The notes: generated by a model from the sequence alone, not told the origin. Positions 44,624 through 54,131 are shown, counted from the first letter of the stretch. The stretch is DNA of 64,000 nt from Paraburkholderia sp. SOS3 (GCF_001922345.1 NZ_CP018812.1:2852001-2916000), one strand, 5' to 3'. Numbers and translations are program-made.

Positions 44624-46023
44624 AGAACCACACTCCTCGCAATCGGCGAACGGATCGCATGCCAGCAATGCACGTTTTCATAAGCATGCGCAACGCGCAG
44701 CACGGTCGCTTCGTCAAATGGCTTGCCGACGATCTGCAGGCCAACTGGCAATTCGCGCGCATCGAAACCGCACGGCAGCGACAGCGCCGGCAGACCGGTC
44801 AGATTGAACGGATAGGTGAGCCGCCATGATGCGGCAAGCGGGCTTTCCTCGAGTCCGCCGGTGATCACCGACGCCTGGCCGCGATGCCATGCGGTCACCG
44901 GCGAGGTGGGCGTCACGATCGCATCGACGCGTTCGAACACCGCATTGAAGTCTTCGATCAGCACGCTGCGCAGCTGCTCGGCCTTCAGGTAATCGGCAGC
45001 CGTCACCATGCGGCCGATCTCGACGAGCGTGCGCACGTCGTCGTTCATCGCCGCTGTCGCACCTCGCTGCAGGCCGCGGTCGTGATAAGCGCTCGACGAC
45101 GCAAGCTCGATGGCATAGATCGCGCCGAGCCCGTATTGCAGATCCGGCACTTCGAAATCGACGATTTGCGCGCCGAGCGCAGCCAGATCGGCAATCGCCT
45201 GTTCGACGCGCGCTTCGACGTCGACTTCGTTCGCGCCGAAAAAGTGATTGCGGCACACGCCGATGCGCAAGCCCGCCACGCCTCTCTCGAGCTGCGCGGT
45301 GAAGTCGGGCACGGGCACGTCGGCACTGCCGGGGTCGCGCGCGTCGAAGCCGGCCAGCACGTTGAGCATCAACGCGGCGTCGCGCACGGTGAGCGCAAGC
45401 GGGCCCGCATGATCGAGCGACCAGCTATGCGGCACGATGCCGGCGCGGCTCACGCGGCCAAAGGTCGGCTTGAGGCCGACCACGCCGCACAGGCTCGCCG
45501 GAATACGGATCGAGCCGCCGGTGTCCGAACCGAGCGCGCCGAATGCGAGGCCTGCCGCGAGCGCCGCGCCGGAGCCGCCGCTCGAGCCGCCGGGAATGCG
45601 CGACAGGTCCCACGGATTGCGCGTCGGCGGCGTCTCCGTGCCCCATGCGAATTCGTGCGTGCGAGTCTTGCCGATCAGCACCGCGCCCGCCGCGCGCAGG
45701 CGCGCGACGGCGGCCGAGTCCTCGTCGGGAAACACGTAGCCCGGTGCGCGGCTGCCTGCGGTGGTCGGCATGCCGGCCGTCAGGTAGTTGTCCTTGATCG
45801 CGATCGGCACGCCATGCAGCGGTCCGCGCCGCTCGCCGCGCGCGATTTCGGCGGCACAGCGTTCGGCGTCGGCCCGAGCGCGCGCATTGATGCATTCGTA
45901 TGCGAGCACGTCGGTGTCGAGGGCCTCGATGCCGGCGAGCAGCTTATCGATCACCTCGACCGGCGAGACGTCGCCATCGGCGATGCGCGCGGCGAGCGAA
46001 GTGAGATCTTCGATATCGCTCAT
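44620..46023 (-). CDS. Amidase-signature-family amidase
   Basis: A 467-residue amidase with the Ser-cisSer-Lys triad: Lys77 (PIAIKDNYL), cis-Ser147 (PGGSSGGSG) and nucleophile Ser171 (SDTGGSIRIP). It hydrolyses a carboxamide, releasing ammonia; the C-terminal half of this family sets substrate and cannot be read with certainty. Overlaps of 4 bases join it to the DUF1028 gene before and the nitrilase-like gene after, indicating a tight functional set. Cytosolic. The GatA subunit is an unlikely alternative, because no gatB or gatC is nearby. Confidence 0.93.
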   Translation of the reverse strand: MSDIEDLTSLAARIADGDVSPVEVIDKLLAGIEALDTDVLAYECINARARADAERCAAEIARGERRGPLHGVPIAIKDNYLTAGMPTTAGSRAPGYVFPDEDSAAVARLRAAGAVLIGKTRTHEFAWGTETPPTRNPWDLSRIPGGSSGGSGAALAAGLAFGALGSDTGGSIRIPASLCGVVGLKPTFGRVSRAGIVPHSWSLDHAGPLALTVRDAALMLNVLAGFDARDPGSADVPVPDFTAQLERGVAGLRIGVCRNHFFGANEVDVEARVEQAIADLAALGAQIVDFEVPDLQYGLGAIYAIELASSSAYHDRGLQRGATAAMNDDVRTLVEIGRMVTAADYLKAEQLRSVLIEDFNAVFERVDAIVTPTSPVTAWHRGQASVITGGLEESPLAASWRLTYPFNLTGLPALSLPCGFDARELPVGLQIVGKPFDEATVLRVAHAYENVHCWHAIRSPIARSVVL

Positions 46024-46946
46024 GGTCGCTCCATCGTGCGATAAAGACGCGCGATGTCGAACACGATCGCCGGGTGACGATCCGACAGATCGAGCGTGCG
46101 CAGCTTGTCGATCTCCGCGAGGATCGTTCCGTACACCGACAGATTGTGCGCGATGCGATCGTCCGCGAACTCGATACCGATCCAGCGCGCGAGTGCATCG
46201 ATGCGTTCGTCCGCTGTAACGTGCGCACGCCGCGTCGCTCCCGGACGCGCCGGCGGGGACGTCAACAGCATCCGCGTGACCGCGTCCGACGGCGCGCGAC
46301 CCGGGTCGTCGCGCGTCGGCATGCTTTCGACAAACGGTGCAACCTGGTGTCGCGCGAGCTCGAACACGCGCCGTAATTCGGCTACCGGATTCTCATGTTC
46401 GTCGACGCGCAAATCGACCCATGCATACGCGTCGTCGCGCATGACCTTGAGCGCCGCCGATTGCTGTCCGCGCATGTCGCCGCCCGCGGCCTGCCCCGCC
46501 TCGAGCGCCTGCATCAGGCGTTCTTCGAGCGTGAGGTCCGGCGTCGCTTCGAACGCGGCCTGCATCGCATCGAGCGTCGCGGCCCCGACCAGCATGTTGC
46601 CCTGAACCGAATAGGTTGCACCGGTGCGCTGCCCGGCCACGCTCGTGCATTGCGCACCGGTCCATGCCGCGCCGTGCCCGCGGCTGCCGATCATGCCGAT
46701 CTGCCGCAAATCCGCGGCCGGGTCGCCGCCGAGCGCCTGCGCGAGCGCGCTCTCCGCGTCGGCGCCTTGTTCGAGCAGCGCGAGCGCGTCGAGCGCGAGA
46801 TACGGGTTGACCCACGATTGCGTCGACACTGCGCCGACGCCCGCGCGCACATAGATGCACATCGCACCCACGGCCGGCACTGCGGTGCTGACAGCCACGC
46901 CGAGCGCGCCGGTGCCCGGGCAACGCGCGACAATCGAAAATGTCAT
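46020..46946 (-). CDS. DUF1028 protein (Ntn-hydrolase-like)
   Basis: A 308-residue protein of the DUF1028 family: TFSIVARCPGTGALGVAVST at the N-terminus, then GAVSTQSWVNPYLALDALAL and GQRTGATYSVQGNMLVG. The fold is Ntn-hydrolase-like, but the mature N-terminal nucleophile is not proven. The family commonly occurs with amide or peptide transporters and amidohydrolases, as here between LivF and the amidase, suggesting a hydrolase of an amide or ureido substrate. The last ~90 residues form an added domain (HVTADERIDALARWIG). Confidence 0.88.
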   Translation of the reverse strand: MTFSIVARCPGTGALGVAVSTAVPAVGAMCIYVRAGVGAVSTQSWVNPYLALDALALLEQGADAESALAQALGGDPAADLRQIGMIGSRGHGAAWTGAQCTSVAGQRTGATYSVQGNMLVGAATLDAMQAAFEATPDLTLEERLMQALEAGQAAGGDMRGQQSAALKVMRDDAYAWVDLRVDEHENPVAELRRVFELARHQVAPFVESMPTRDDPGRAPSDAVTRMLLTSPPARPGATRRAHVTADERIDALARWIGIEFADDRIAHNLSVYGTILAEIDKLRTLDLSDRHPAIVFDIARLYRTMERP

Positions 46947-46964
46947 GAAAAGCGGTCTCCGTGG

Positions 46965-47675
46965 CTAAAGCGATAGAAAGCGCGCAACGGTCTCGTGCGC
47001 TGCCGGGTCGGACGTCGAACCCGCGGCCGGAATTTCGCCGAGTTCGAGCACCGCATAGCGGTTCGCAACGGCGAACGCAAAGTGCACGTGCTGCTCGACG
47101 AGCAGCATCGATGTGCCGGAGCGGTCGCGCTCGCGCGTCAGGATGCCGACCAGCCGTTCGATCACGGACGGCTGCATGCCCTCGGTGATTTCGTCGATCA
47201 GGATCAGCTTCGGCTCGCGGATCAGCGCGCGGGCCACGAGCAACATCTTCTGCTCGCCGCCCGACAAGGTGCCGGCCTTCTGCCGCAAACGCTGCTTCAG
47301 AAAGGGGAACAGGTCTTCGATACGTGCAAAAAGCGGCTTGAAATCGCGGTCGCGCACGAGTGCGAGCTTCAGGTTTTCCTCGACGGACAGATCCTGGAAC
47401 AGGGCCTGTTCCTGCGGAATATAAGCGACGTCGCGCCGCGCGATCCGGTTCGGCGGCAGGCCCGTGATGCGCTCGCCGAACAGCGCGACGTCGCCGCTTT
47501 TCGGCCGGATATAGCCCATCAACGTCTTCAGCAGCGTCGATTTGCCCATTCCGTTCTTGCCCATGATCGCAACCACTTCGCCGCGCGCAAGCGTGAGGTC
47601 GATGCCCTTGAGCACCATCGCTTCGCCATAGCCGCTTTGCAGCGCGCCGATATCGATTGCAGGTGATGTGCTCAT
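46965..47675 (-). CDS. Branched-chain-type ABC transporter ATPase, LivF-like
   Basis: A 236-residue ATPase of the hydrophobic-amino-acid/amide (HAAT) class. Walker A is GKNGMGKST (one residue off the usual NGAGKTT form), signature LSGGEQKMLLVARAL, Walker B LILIDEITEGMQP. Its start overlaps the LivM-LivG fusion stop in ATGA. It is the second ATPase of transporter 2. DUF1028 follows 18 bp on. Confidence 0.92.
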   Translation of the reverse strand: MSTSPAIDIGALQSGYGEAMVLKGIDLTLARGEVVAIMGKNGMGKSTLLKTLMGYIRPKSGDVALFGERITGLPPNRIARRDVAYIPQEQALFQDLSVEENLKLALVRDRDFKPLFARIEDLFPFLKQRLRQKAGTLSGGEQKMLLVARALIREPKLILIDEITEGMQPSVIERLVGILTRERDRSGTSMLLVEQHVHFAFAVANRYAVLELGEIPAAGSTSDPAAHETVARFLSL

Positions 47676-49519
47676 GCACTGCTCCCTGTGTTGGCCGCCC
47701 CCGCGTGCGATTCGCCCGCATACACGGCGCGCACGAGGTCCGAGTTCACGACTTCGTCGACGCCGCCGTCCATCACAATGCGCCCCTGGTGCAGCACGAC
47801 GATGCGCGAGCTGATCTGCCGCACGAAATCGAGGTCGTGCTCGACGAGCAGCAGGCACATCCGGTAGCGCGTTGCGAGCGAGACGAAGATCGAGCCGATC
47901 TGCGTGCGCTCCTGCTTCGTGAGGCCCGCGGTCGGTTCGTCGAGCAACACCGTGCGCGGTTCGAGCGCAAGCACCATGGCGAGTTCGAGCGCCTGCTTCT
48001 GGCCGTGCGACAGATACCGGCACGGCCGCTCCGGTATGCGATCGAGGCCTGTCAGCCGCAGCACGTCGAGCGCGGGCTGCGGCAACTCGAGCGTCGTTGC
48101 GCGTTGCCATCTCGATGGCCGCGCCACGCGATAGCGCGCGATCCGCAATGCTTCGGCCACGCTCAGCGAGTCGAATACGGTCGCTGTCTGGAATTTGCGT
48201 CCGACGCCAAGCGCCACGCAGTCGTAAGGCGCAAGCCGCCGGATCTCGGCGCCGCCGATCTCGACAGTGCCGCCCGAACGCTGCGCGCCATCGGCAATGC
48301 AGCGCATCAGCGTGCTTTTACCCGCGCCGTTCGGTCCGATCAGGCTCAACAACTCGCCGGCATGCGCGTCGAAGCTGATGCCGTCGAGCACCTTGAGACT
48401 GCCGAAATGCTTGTGTATGTCGCGCAGCGACAGCGCCGGGGCCGGCGTGCCCTGAGCTTCGCCATCTCCCGGACCTTCGTGCTCGCGCGCGGGCGCCGCG
48501 ACGAACGTGACCGCGACCGGCGCCGGGCCTCGGCGGCGCGGCAGCGCGCGGCGCACGCCATCCGCGACCAGCGGCGCGAGCCCGCGCGGCATCGCGACGA
48601 TCACGACGACAAAGGCGATGCCGATCAGCAGCGTCCAGATATACGGCAGGTCGCCGCTCAGATATGCGCTGCCTGTATCGATGAGCAACGCGCCGACGAT
48701 CGGGCCCAACAGCGAACCGCGTCCGCCGAGCGCGACCCAGATCACGAGTTCGGTGCCGAACACGAAGCCTGCATACTCGGGCGCCACCACCATCTGCACG
48801 CACGCGAACAGAAAGCCCGCGAACGCGGCGACGAGCGCGCATGTGTCCATCAGCCGGGCCTTGTAGCGCGATACGTCGATGCCCAGATATTCGCAGCGCG
48901 ACTCGTTCTCGCGAATCGCGACCAGCAGCCGGCCCGCGTCGCTGCGCACGAACAGCCACGCGATCACCGCGACCAGCGTGAGGAAAGCGCCGGCGATAAA
49001 GAACCACGCCGAAAGCGGCAGGTCGATGCTGTCGAAACCCGACAGCCCGCTGCTCGAGCCGGTGAATTCACCGCCCGAATAGATCGCCTGCACGAGCACG
49101 ATCGGCAGCACGAGTGTCACGACCGACGCATAGAGCGGCGAAGCGCCGTGATAAAACGCGAGCCAGCCGATCGCGCGCGACACGAGCCATGCGGCCGCGA
49201 GTCCCGCCGCGAGCGCCCCCGCCGCGAGCAGCGGCGAATAGCCCGCGTGCACGAAGACGAGGCCCGCCGCATAAGCGCCGATGCCAAAGAATGCGGACTG
49301 CCCGAACGTCAGGATGCCTGTGTAACCCCACAGCAGATCGACGGTCAACGCAAGCGCCGCATACAGAAACGAGCGGATCAGGTTATTGACGAGAAAGGTC
49401 GGCAGCACGACGCTGCCCACCGCCAGCACGGCGAGCGCGGCCACGCTCACGACGAGCGGCATGCGCCACGGCCGCGCAACCGGCGCGCGCAACGGCATGG
49501 TCGAAACAGGATCAGCCAC
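47672..49519 (-). CDS. Fused ABC permease-ATPase, LivM-LivG
   Basis: A 615-residue fusion. Residues 1 to about 325 are a LivM permease with about nine helices (LLWGYTGILTFGQSAFFGIG, IALGGRGSLLGP-like VALGGRGSLLGPIVGALLI). After a Pro/Ala/Arg linker, a LivG ATPase begins near 360 (LSLRDIHKHFGSLKVLDG, Walker A GPNGAGKST, signature SHGQKQALELAMVLAL, Walker B TVLLDEPTAGL). GTG 49519 is chosen because GGAGGG lies 8 bases before it; TTG 49525 and ATG 49498 are alternatives. It overlaps both livH and livF. Confidence 0.9.
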   Translation of the reverse strand: MADPVSTMPLRAPVARPWRMPLVVSVAALAVLAVGSVVLPTFLVNNLIRSFLYAALALTVDLLWGYTGILTFGQSAFFGIGAYAAGLVFVHAGYSPLLAAGALAAGLAAAWLVSRAIGWLAFYHGASPLYASVVTLVLPIVLVQAIYSGGEFTGSSSGLSGFDSIDLPLSAWFFIAGAFLTLVAVIAWLFVRSDAGRLLVAIRENESRCEYLGIDVSRYKARLMDTCALVAAFAGFLFACVQMVVAPEYAGFVFGTELVIWVALGGRGSLLGPIVGALLIDTGSAYLSGDLPYIWTLLIGIAFVVVIVAMPRGLAPLVADGVRRALPRRRGPAPVAVTFVAAPAREHEGPGDGEAQGTPAPALSLRDIHKHFGSLKVLDGISFDAHAGELLSLIGPNGAGKSTLMRCIADGAQRSGGTVEIGGAEIRRLAPYDCVALGVGRKFQTATVFDSLSVAEALRIARYRVARPSRWQRATTLELPQPALDVLRLTGLDRIPERPCRYLSHGQKQALELAMVLALEPRTVLLDEPTAGLTKQERTQIGSIFVSLATRYRMCLLLVEHDLDFVRQISSRIVVLHQGRIVMDGGVDEVVNSDLVRAVYAGESHAGAANTGSSA

Positions 49520-50348
49520 GAGCAAAGCCCTCCGGCCTGATACGCAGCAGCAACGCCGCGAGCACCGCGATCGTCAGGCCGCCGAGCACCGGATTGACGA
49601 AGGTGCTGACGAGCACCTGCGCACCGCCGAGCACCGCGCTTGCCACAGCAAGATTGACGAGCGATGCGCCCGCTACCAGCACGAGCATGAATGCGCCCAC
49701 CACCCACGCGACGCCCATATTCGGATCGACGCTCGCGAGCGGCGTGATCAGGCAGCCGGCCAGCGAAGCGAGCGCCGCGCCCGTGCAGAACGTAATGAAC
49801 CGCACGCGCGCACTGCTGATGCCGAGACCGCGTGCGAGCGCTTCGTTCATGATGACGGCGCGTGTTTGCAGACCGAGGCGCGTGCCGTTGAGCAGCCAGC
49901 CGAGCACGAGCGCGATGACCAACGCGACGCCGACGAGCACGAGCCGGTATGCCGAATACTGCGCGCCGAGCCAGTGAACGGCGCCGGTCAGCGGACTCGC
50001 GACCATCTGCACGCCGCGCCCGAACGCGAGCGTGATCAGCTGGCCGACGATAATGCCGAGGCCCCAGGTCGCGAGAATCGCATCGAGCGGACGCGCATAG
50101 AGCGGCCGCACGATGAAGCGTTCGACCGCCATGCCGAGCACGAAGCCGATCGCGAGCGAACACGGAATGCTCCACCACCAGCCGAGCCCCGCCTGCGCGA
50201 CGATCACGCTTGCATAACCGCCCGTCGTCAGGAATGCGCCGTGCGAGAAGTTGATGATTTTCATCACGCCGAATACGAGCAGCAATCCGGTCGATACGAT
50301 AAACAGGATCGCTGCGGTCGTGACGATATCGAGGCCCAGATTCAGCAT
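49512..50348 (-). CDS. Branched-chain-type ABC permease, LivH-like
   Basis: A 278-residue inner-membrane permease with about eight helices and the LivH signature near the start, FGVMKIINFSHGAFLTTGGY. RGLGISSARVRFITFCTGAA is the conserved cytoplasmic loop. It pairs with the LivM half of the fusion to form the channel of transporter 2. 19 bp after the binding-protein gene; overlaps the fusion gene by 8 bases. Confidence 0.93.
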   Translation of the reverse strand: MLNLGLDIVTTAAILFIVSTGLLLVFGVMKIINFSHGAFLTTGGYASVIVAQAGLGWWWSIPCSLAIGFVLGMAVERFIVRPLYARPLDAILATWGLGIIVGQLITLAFGRGVQMVASPLTGAVHWLGAQYSAYRLVLVGVALVIALVLGWLLNGTRLGLQTRAVIMNEALARGLGISSARVRFITFCTGAALASLAGCLITPLASVDPNMGVAWVVGAFMLVLVAGASLVNLAVASAVLGGAQVLVSTFVNPVLGGLTIAVLAALLLRIRPEGFARG

Positions 50349-50367
50349 CGCGGTCGCCTCGCTGCGC

Positions 50368-51531
50368 TTACTTGAGCGCCGGGCACTGCGCGCCCGGATC
50401 GACGTTCTTGAACGACTCGATCACCTTGACCGAACCGTCCGCCTGCACCTGGCCGAGATACATCGTGAGCGGCGTGTGACGCTGCTTGTCCATCTGGATC
50501 TTGCCGCGCGGGCCGTCGAACGACACCTGTGCGAGCGCGGGTATCACTTTGGCGGTGTCGACGGTGCCGGCTTTTTCAACCGCGGCCTTGTACAGATAGA
50601 TCGCTTCGTATTCGGGCACCGACAGATCGTTCGGCGTCTTCAGATCGGCGCCAAAGCGCTTTTGCATCGCCGCAAGAAACTGATGATTGGCAGGCGTGTC
50701 GATGTTCGTCACATACGAGCCGGAAATATAGATGCCTGCCGCATCGGCGCCCATGCTCTTTGCCGTGCCTTCGTCGACGGCGAGATTGCCGTACGGCAGT
50801 TTCACGCCAGCCGCGCGCAGCTGTTTCGTCAGCGTGACGTTCGGCGCGCCGCCGGCTGTCGACGTGATGATCGCGTCAGGCTTCGCCGCCTGCAGCTTGC
50901 TGATGATCGGCGTCCAGTCCGAGCCGTCCATCGGCAGATATTCGTTGCCGACCACCTTGCCGCCCTGCTTCTCGATGTAGCTCTTCGTGAAGTCGAGCAT
51001 GCCGCGGCCGAATGCATAGTCGCTGCCGATCAGGAAGAACGTTTTGGCGTGCTTCTGCTTCATGAAGTAGTCGACGATCGGGGCGACCTGCTGGTCCGGC
51101 ACCCATGCGTCGACATACATATAGCGGTTGCACGAACGGCCTTCGTAGAACGACGTGTAGATGAACGGCACCTTGCCGCGCGAGACGATCGGCAAACCGG
51201 CATTGCGCGCGGCGCTCGTTTCCATCGAGATCAGCGCGTTGACCTTCTTGTCGAAGATCAGCGAATCGAAGGCCTTTTGCGCACCGGCCGCGCCGCTGCC
51301 GTCGTCGGCCACTTCGAGGCTGACCTGACGGCCGAGAATGCCGCCCTTCGCATTGATCTCGTCGACCGCGAGTTGCGCCGATTGCACGACGGACGGCGCC
51401 ACGACGCTGTTCGCGCCGCTCAGCCCCACCGGTACGCCGATCTTGATCGGGTCGGCGGCGAACGCCGTATGAACGGTCACGACGGATGCAAGCAGTGCGG
51501 CGGCCGCCGCCGCGAAAGAGATGCGCTTCAT
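50368..51531 (-). CDS. ABC transporter substrate-binding protein (transporter 2)
   Basis: A 387-residue periplasmic type I binding protein. The signal peptide (MKRISFAAAAAALLASVVTV, then HTAFA) is cleaved before ADPIKIGVP. The mature domain has IKIGVPVGLSGANSVVAPSV and KVNALISMETSAARNAGLPI, with the Venus-flytrap hinge typical of HAAT. It binds the amide-like or amino-acid-like solute for LivH-LivMG-LivF. Its ligand is not evident; it differs from the UrtA-type protein at 57770, so the two transporters likely take different substrates. ATG 51531 gives the proper leader. Confidence 0.92.
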   Translation of the reverse strand: MKRISFAAAAAALLASVVTVHTAFAADPIKIGVPVGLSGANSVVAPSVVQSAQLAVDEINAKGGILGRQVSLEVADDGSGAAGAQKAFDSLIFDKKVNALISMETSAARNAGLPIVSRGKVPFIYTSFYEGRSCNRYMYVDAWVPDQQVAPIVDYFMKQKHAKTFFLIGSDYAFGRGMLDFTKSYIEKQGGKVVGNEYLPMDGSDWTPIISKLQAAKPDAIITSTAGGAPNVTLTKQLRAAGVKLPYGNLAVDEGTAKSMGADAAGIYISGSYVTNIDTPANHQFLAAMQKRFGADLKTPNDLSVPEYEAIYLYKAAVEKAGTVDTAKVIPALAQVSFDGPRGKIQMDKQRHTPLTMYLGQVQADGSVKVIESFKNVDPGAQCPALK

Positions 51532-51598
51532 TGTTGTATGGCTCCTTGTATGATTTGTTTCGATCAAACCGTTTCGGTCGAACGCTGTTTGCCGCGCC

Positions 51599-52369
51599 TC
51601 AGAACTGCACGCCGCGCGTCAGCGCACCGTCCACCACGAGGTTGGTTCCGCTGACGAAACTCGCCGCCGGACTTGCGATGAAGACCACCGCATTCGCAAT
51701 CTCCTCGGGTTTCGCCATGCGGCCGGTCGGATTCAACGCGAGCGAATCCGCGAACAGCTTCGGATCGTTGCGTTCGATGTGCTCCCACAAGCCGCCCGCG
51801 AAATAGGTATTGCCCGGCGACACGGTATTCGCGCGAATGCCCTTTGGCGCGAGCTGATAGGCAAGCCCTTGCACGTAATGCACGACCGCCGCCTTGAACG
51901 TGCCGTAGGGCCCCGCCGCGAAGTCGATCTCGCGCGCCGATACGCTGGAAATGCCGACGATCGATGGCGCTTTGCTTGCCTCGAGGAACGGCATTGCCGC
52001 ATGCACGAGGTTCACCGTGCCCATCAGATCGGTCTCGAACTCCGCCTGCCACGACGCAAGTTCGTCCGCAGTCGACAAGGCGCTGACGTTCGCCACGACG
52101 ATGTCGAGTCCGCCGAAATATTCCGCGGCCGTGCGCGTCCATGCTCGCAACGCTTCGCCATCCGCTACGTCGACGGCCGAGCCGGTCACGCGTACGGTTC
52201 CGGCAGCGCGCTGTGCGAGATCGGCCACCGTTTGTTCGACCGCCGCGCCGTCGCGTGCGCACAGCGCGACATCGGCGCCTTCGTCGACGAAAGCCTCGGC
52301 GATCGCGAGCCCGATGCCGCGCGTACCGCCCGTGACGAGCGCCTTCATTCCTTTGAGCTTAAGGTCCAT
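51599..52369 (-). CDS. SDR-family oxidoreductase
   Basis: A 256-residue classical short-chain dehydrogenase. The cofactor motif is TGGTRGIGLAIAEA, then VVANVSALS in place of NNAG, and the catalytic Ser plus Tyr/Lys region GISSVSAREIDFAAGPYGTF with AAVVHYVQGLA. YxxxK reads YGTFK, so the enzyme is probably active. GAGGAGACC precedes ATG 52369. It sits between formamidase and transporter 2 in the amide operon; it may convert a carbonyl product of amide breakdown. Confidence 0.88.
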   Translation of the reverse strand: MDLKLKGMKALVTGGTRGIGLAIAEAFVDEGADVALCARDGAAVEQTVADLAQRAAGTVRVTGSAVDVADGEALRAWTRTAAEYFGGLDIVVANVSALSTADELASWQAEFETDLMGTVNLVHAAMPFLEASKAPSIVGISSVSAREIDFAAGPYGTFKAAVVHYVQGLAYQLAPKGIRANTVSPGNTYFAGGLWEHIERNDPKLFADSLALNPTGRMAKPEEIANAVVFIASPAASFVSGTNLVVDGALTRGVQF

Positions 52370-52382
52370 GAGCCGGTCTCCT

Positions 52383-53381
52383 CTACGCCGCTTCGGGCGC
52401 CAGATACTTCTTGTCGATCGCCGCGCCGACCGAATATTTCGGATCGACGAAGTTGCCAAGGCGCACCTTGCCGCATTGGCTCAGCATCATGTAGGCATCC
52501 CAACGGTCGAATCCGTACTCGAGCTCGAGCCAACGCACGAGTTCGTGATACGCGATACGCGTTGCGTCCTCGAGCGGCCGGGCGCTGCCGATCGTCATCA
52601 GCAGCCGGTCGGTCTCGAGGCGCGGCCAGTCGATCTGCCAGCCTTTGATCAGATCGACGTGAATCGTCGTCGTGCTCTGGAATTCCACGGCCGTGCCGCA
52701 CACTTCGCCATCGCCCTGGCACGCATGCGCATCGCCGATAAAGAGACGCGCGCCGGGCGAACGAACCGGCAGATAGGTGATGCTGCCCGGGCCCATATCG
52801 GGCACGTCCATGTTTCCGCCATGGTTGTCGGGCGTCAGCGAATTGATCGAATCGATTTCCGGCGACAGGCTCAGCGTGCCGATATGCGGCTTGTACGGCA
52901 GCTTGATGCGCTTGCTCCAGTACACGCCATCTTCGTCGAGGTCGATCTTGCGCGTGATTTCGGGCAGCGGTTCGTTCAGCGTGGCCGTGTATTCGGTGCC
53001 GGTCAGCGCGCCGAAACGCGGAATCAGGCAGCACGTGCCGCGCGGATTGTCGCCGCGCGGCTGCATCGATTCGATGTACACGGCGACGACGTCGCCCTTT
53101 TCCGCGCCGTCTATCATGATCGGACCGTTCTGCGGATTCAGAAACGGCACCTTCAGGTGCTGGCTCGGCAGATCTTTTTCGGTGCGGATCTTGCCGTCGA
53201 ACGCATCGCGCGTTTCGACGACCACCCGGTCGCCCGGCGCGATATGCAATACGGGCTCCGAATACGGGCCCATCGTGTAGTGAAACGTGCCCTGCCGCGC
53301 TTCGGTCAATTCGTGCGTCGTGCCGACCTGGCCGCGCGCGAGCCCGCGTGTGTACATGATCGATTGTGAAAGCCAGTTCAT
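52383..53381 (-). CDS. fmdA: Acetamidase/formamidase
   Basis: A 332-residue protein of the FmdA/AmdA family, which hydrolyses formamide and acetamide to formate/acetate and ammonia. Family blocks: APGDRVVVETRDAFDGKI, GNVLVVP-like DVVAVYIESMQPRGDNPRG, IGTLSLSPEIDSINSLTPDN, HGGNMDVPDMGPGSITYLPV and FIGDAHACQGDGEVCGTAVE, with the metal and catalytic acidic/His residues in GDAHACQGDGE. Cytosolic, probably a homo-oligomer. It is 43 bp after UrtE and 13 bp before the SDR, placing it as the enzyme fed by the urt-type transporter. Confidence 0.95.
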   Translation of the reverse strand: MNWLSQSIMYTRGLARGQVGTTHELTEARQGTFHYTMGPYSEPVLHIAPGDRVVVETRDAFDGKIRTEKDLPSQHLKVPFLNPQNGPIMIDGAEKGDVVAVYIESMQPRGDNPRGTCCLIPRFGALTGTEYTATLNEPLPEITRKIDLDEDGVYWSKRIKLPYKPHIGTLSLSPEIDSINSLTPDNHGGNMDVPDMGPGSITYLPVRSPGARLFIGDAHACQGDGEVCGTAVEFQSTTTIHVDLIKGWQIDWPRLETDRLLMTIGSARPLEDATRIAYHELVRWLELEYGFDRWDAYMMLSQCGKVRLGNFVDPKYSVGAAIDKKYLAPEAA

Positions 53382-53424
53382 CTACGTGTGTTCCTGTGAG
53401 GTTGATCGGAAGTGGGCGACATGT

Positions 53425-54129
53425 TCAAACCGAGATCAGCGCCCTGACGTTGTTCGCCTCCATCTGGTCGCCGCGGCCGGCTGACACCACCTGGCCGCGC
53501 ACGAGCACGACGTAGTCGTCGGCCACTGCCTGTGCGAAATCGAAAAACTGCTCGACGAGCAGGATCGACAGCGAGCCTTTCAAAGAACGGATCACCGCCT
53601 CGATTTCCATCACGATCGACGGCTGAATGCCTTCGGTCGGTTCGTCGAGAATCAGCAGTTTCGGGTTGGTCAGCAGCGCGCGGCCGATCGCGAGCTGCTG
53701 TTGCTGGCCGCCGGAGAGATTGCCTGCAATGCGCCGGCGCATTGCCTTCAACACGGGGAATGTCTGGAACACATCGGCAAACGTGAACTGCCGGCCGTTG
53801 CGCGCTACGCTGCGTTCGCCCGCATACGCGCCGATGCGCAGGTTTTCCTCGACGCTGAGCAGCGGGAAGATGTCGCGGCCTTGCGGCACATAGCCGAGAC
53901 CCGCGGCGACGCGCCGGTGCGACGGCGTGCGCGTGATTTCGCGGCCGTCGAGCGCGATACCGCCGGCCTTCACGGGCAACAGGCCGACGAGGCATTTGAG
54001 CAGCGTCGTCTTGCCGACGCCGTTGCGGCCGAGCACCACCGTGCAGGCGCCGTCCGCCACGTCGAGCGATACGTCGCGCAATGTATGGCTGCTGCCGTAG
54101 TACTGGTTCAGCGATGAAATGGTCAGCAT
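53425..54129 (-). CDS. urtE: Urea/amide ABC transporter ATPase, UrtE-like
   Basis: A 234-residue ATPase. It has SLNQYYGSSHTLRDVSLDV, Walker A GRNGVGKTT, GYVPQGRDIFPLLSVEENL, signature LSGGQQQQLAIGRALL and Walker B LLILDEPTEGIQP; GYVPQGRDIFPLLSVEEN is the UrtE form of the LivF family. It joins UrtD to drive UrtBC. 2 bp after UrtD and 43 bp before formamidase. Confidence 0.95.
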   Translation of the reverse strand: MLTISSLNQYYGSSHTLRDVSLDVADGACTVVLGRNGVGKTTLLKCLVGLLPVKAGGIALDGREITRTPSHRRVAAGLGYVPQGRDIFPLLSVEENLRIGAYAGERSVARNGRQFTFADVFQTFPVLKAMRRRIAGNLSGGQQQQLAIGRALLTNPKLLILDEPTEGIQPSIVMEIEAVIRSLKGSLSILLVEQFFDFAQAVADDYVVLVRGQVVSAGRGDQMEANNVRALISV

Positions 54130-54131
54130 CG

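Noticed and set aside
47657..49540. Long plus-strand open frame opposite the LivM-LivG fusion
   Set aside because: Arg/His/Gln-rich with no family signature; the minus strand carries a clear permease and ATPase with Walker motifs.
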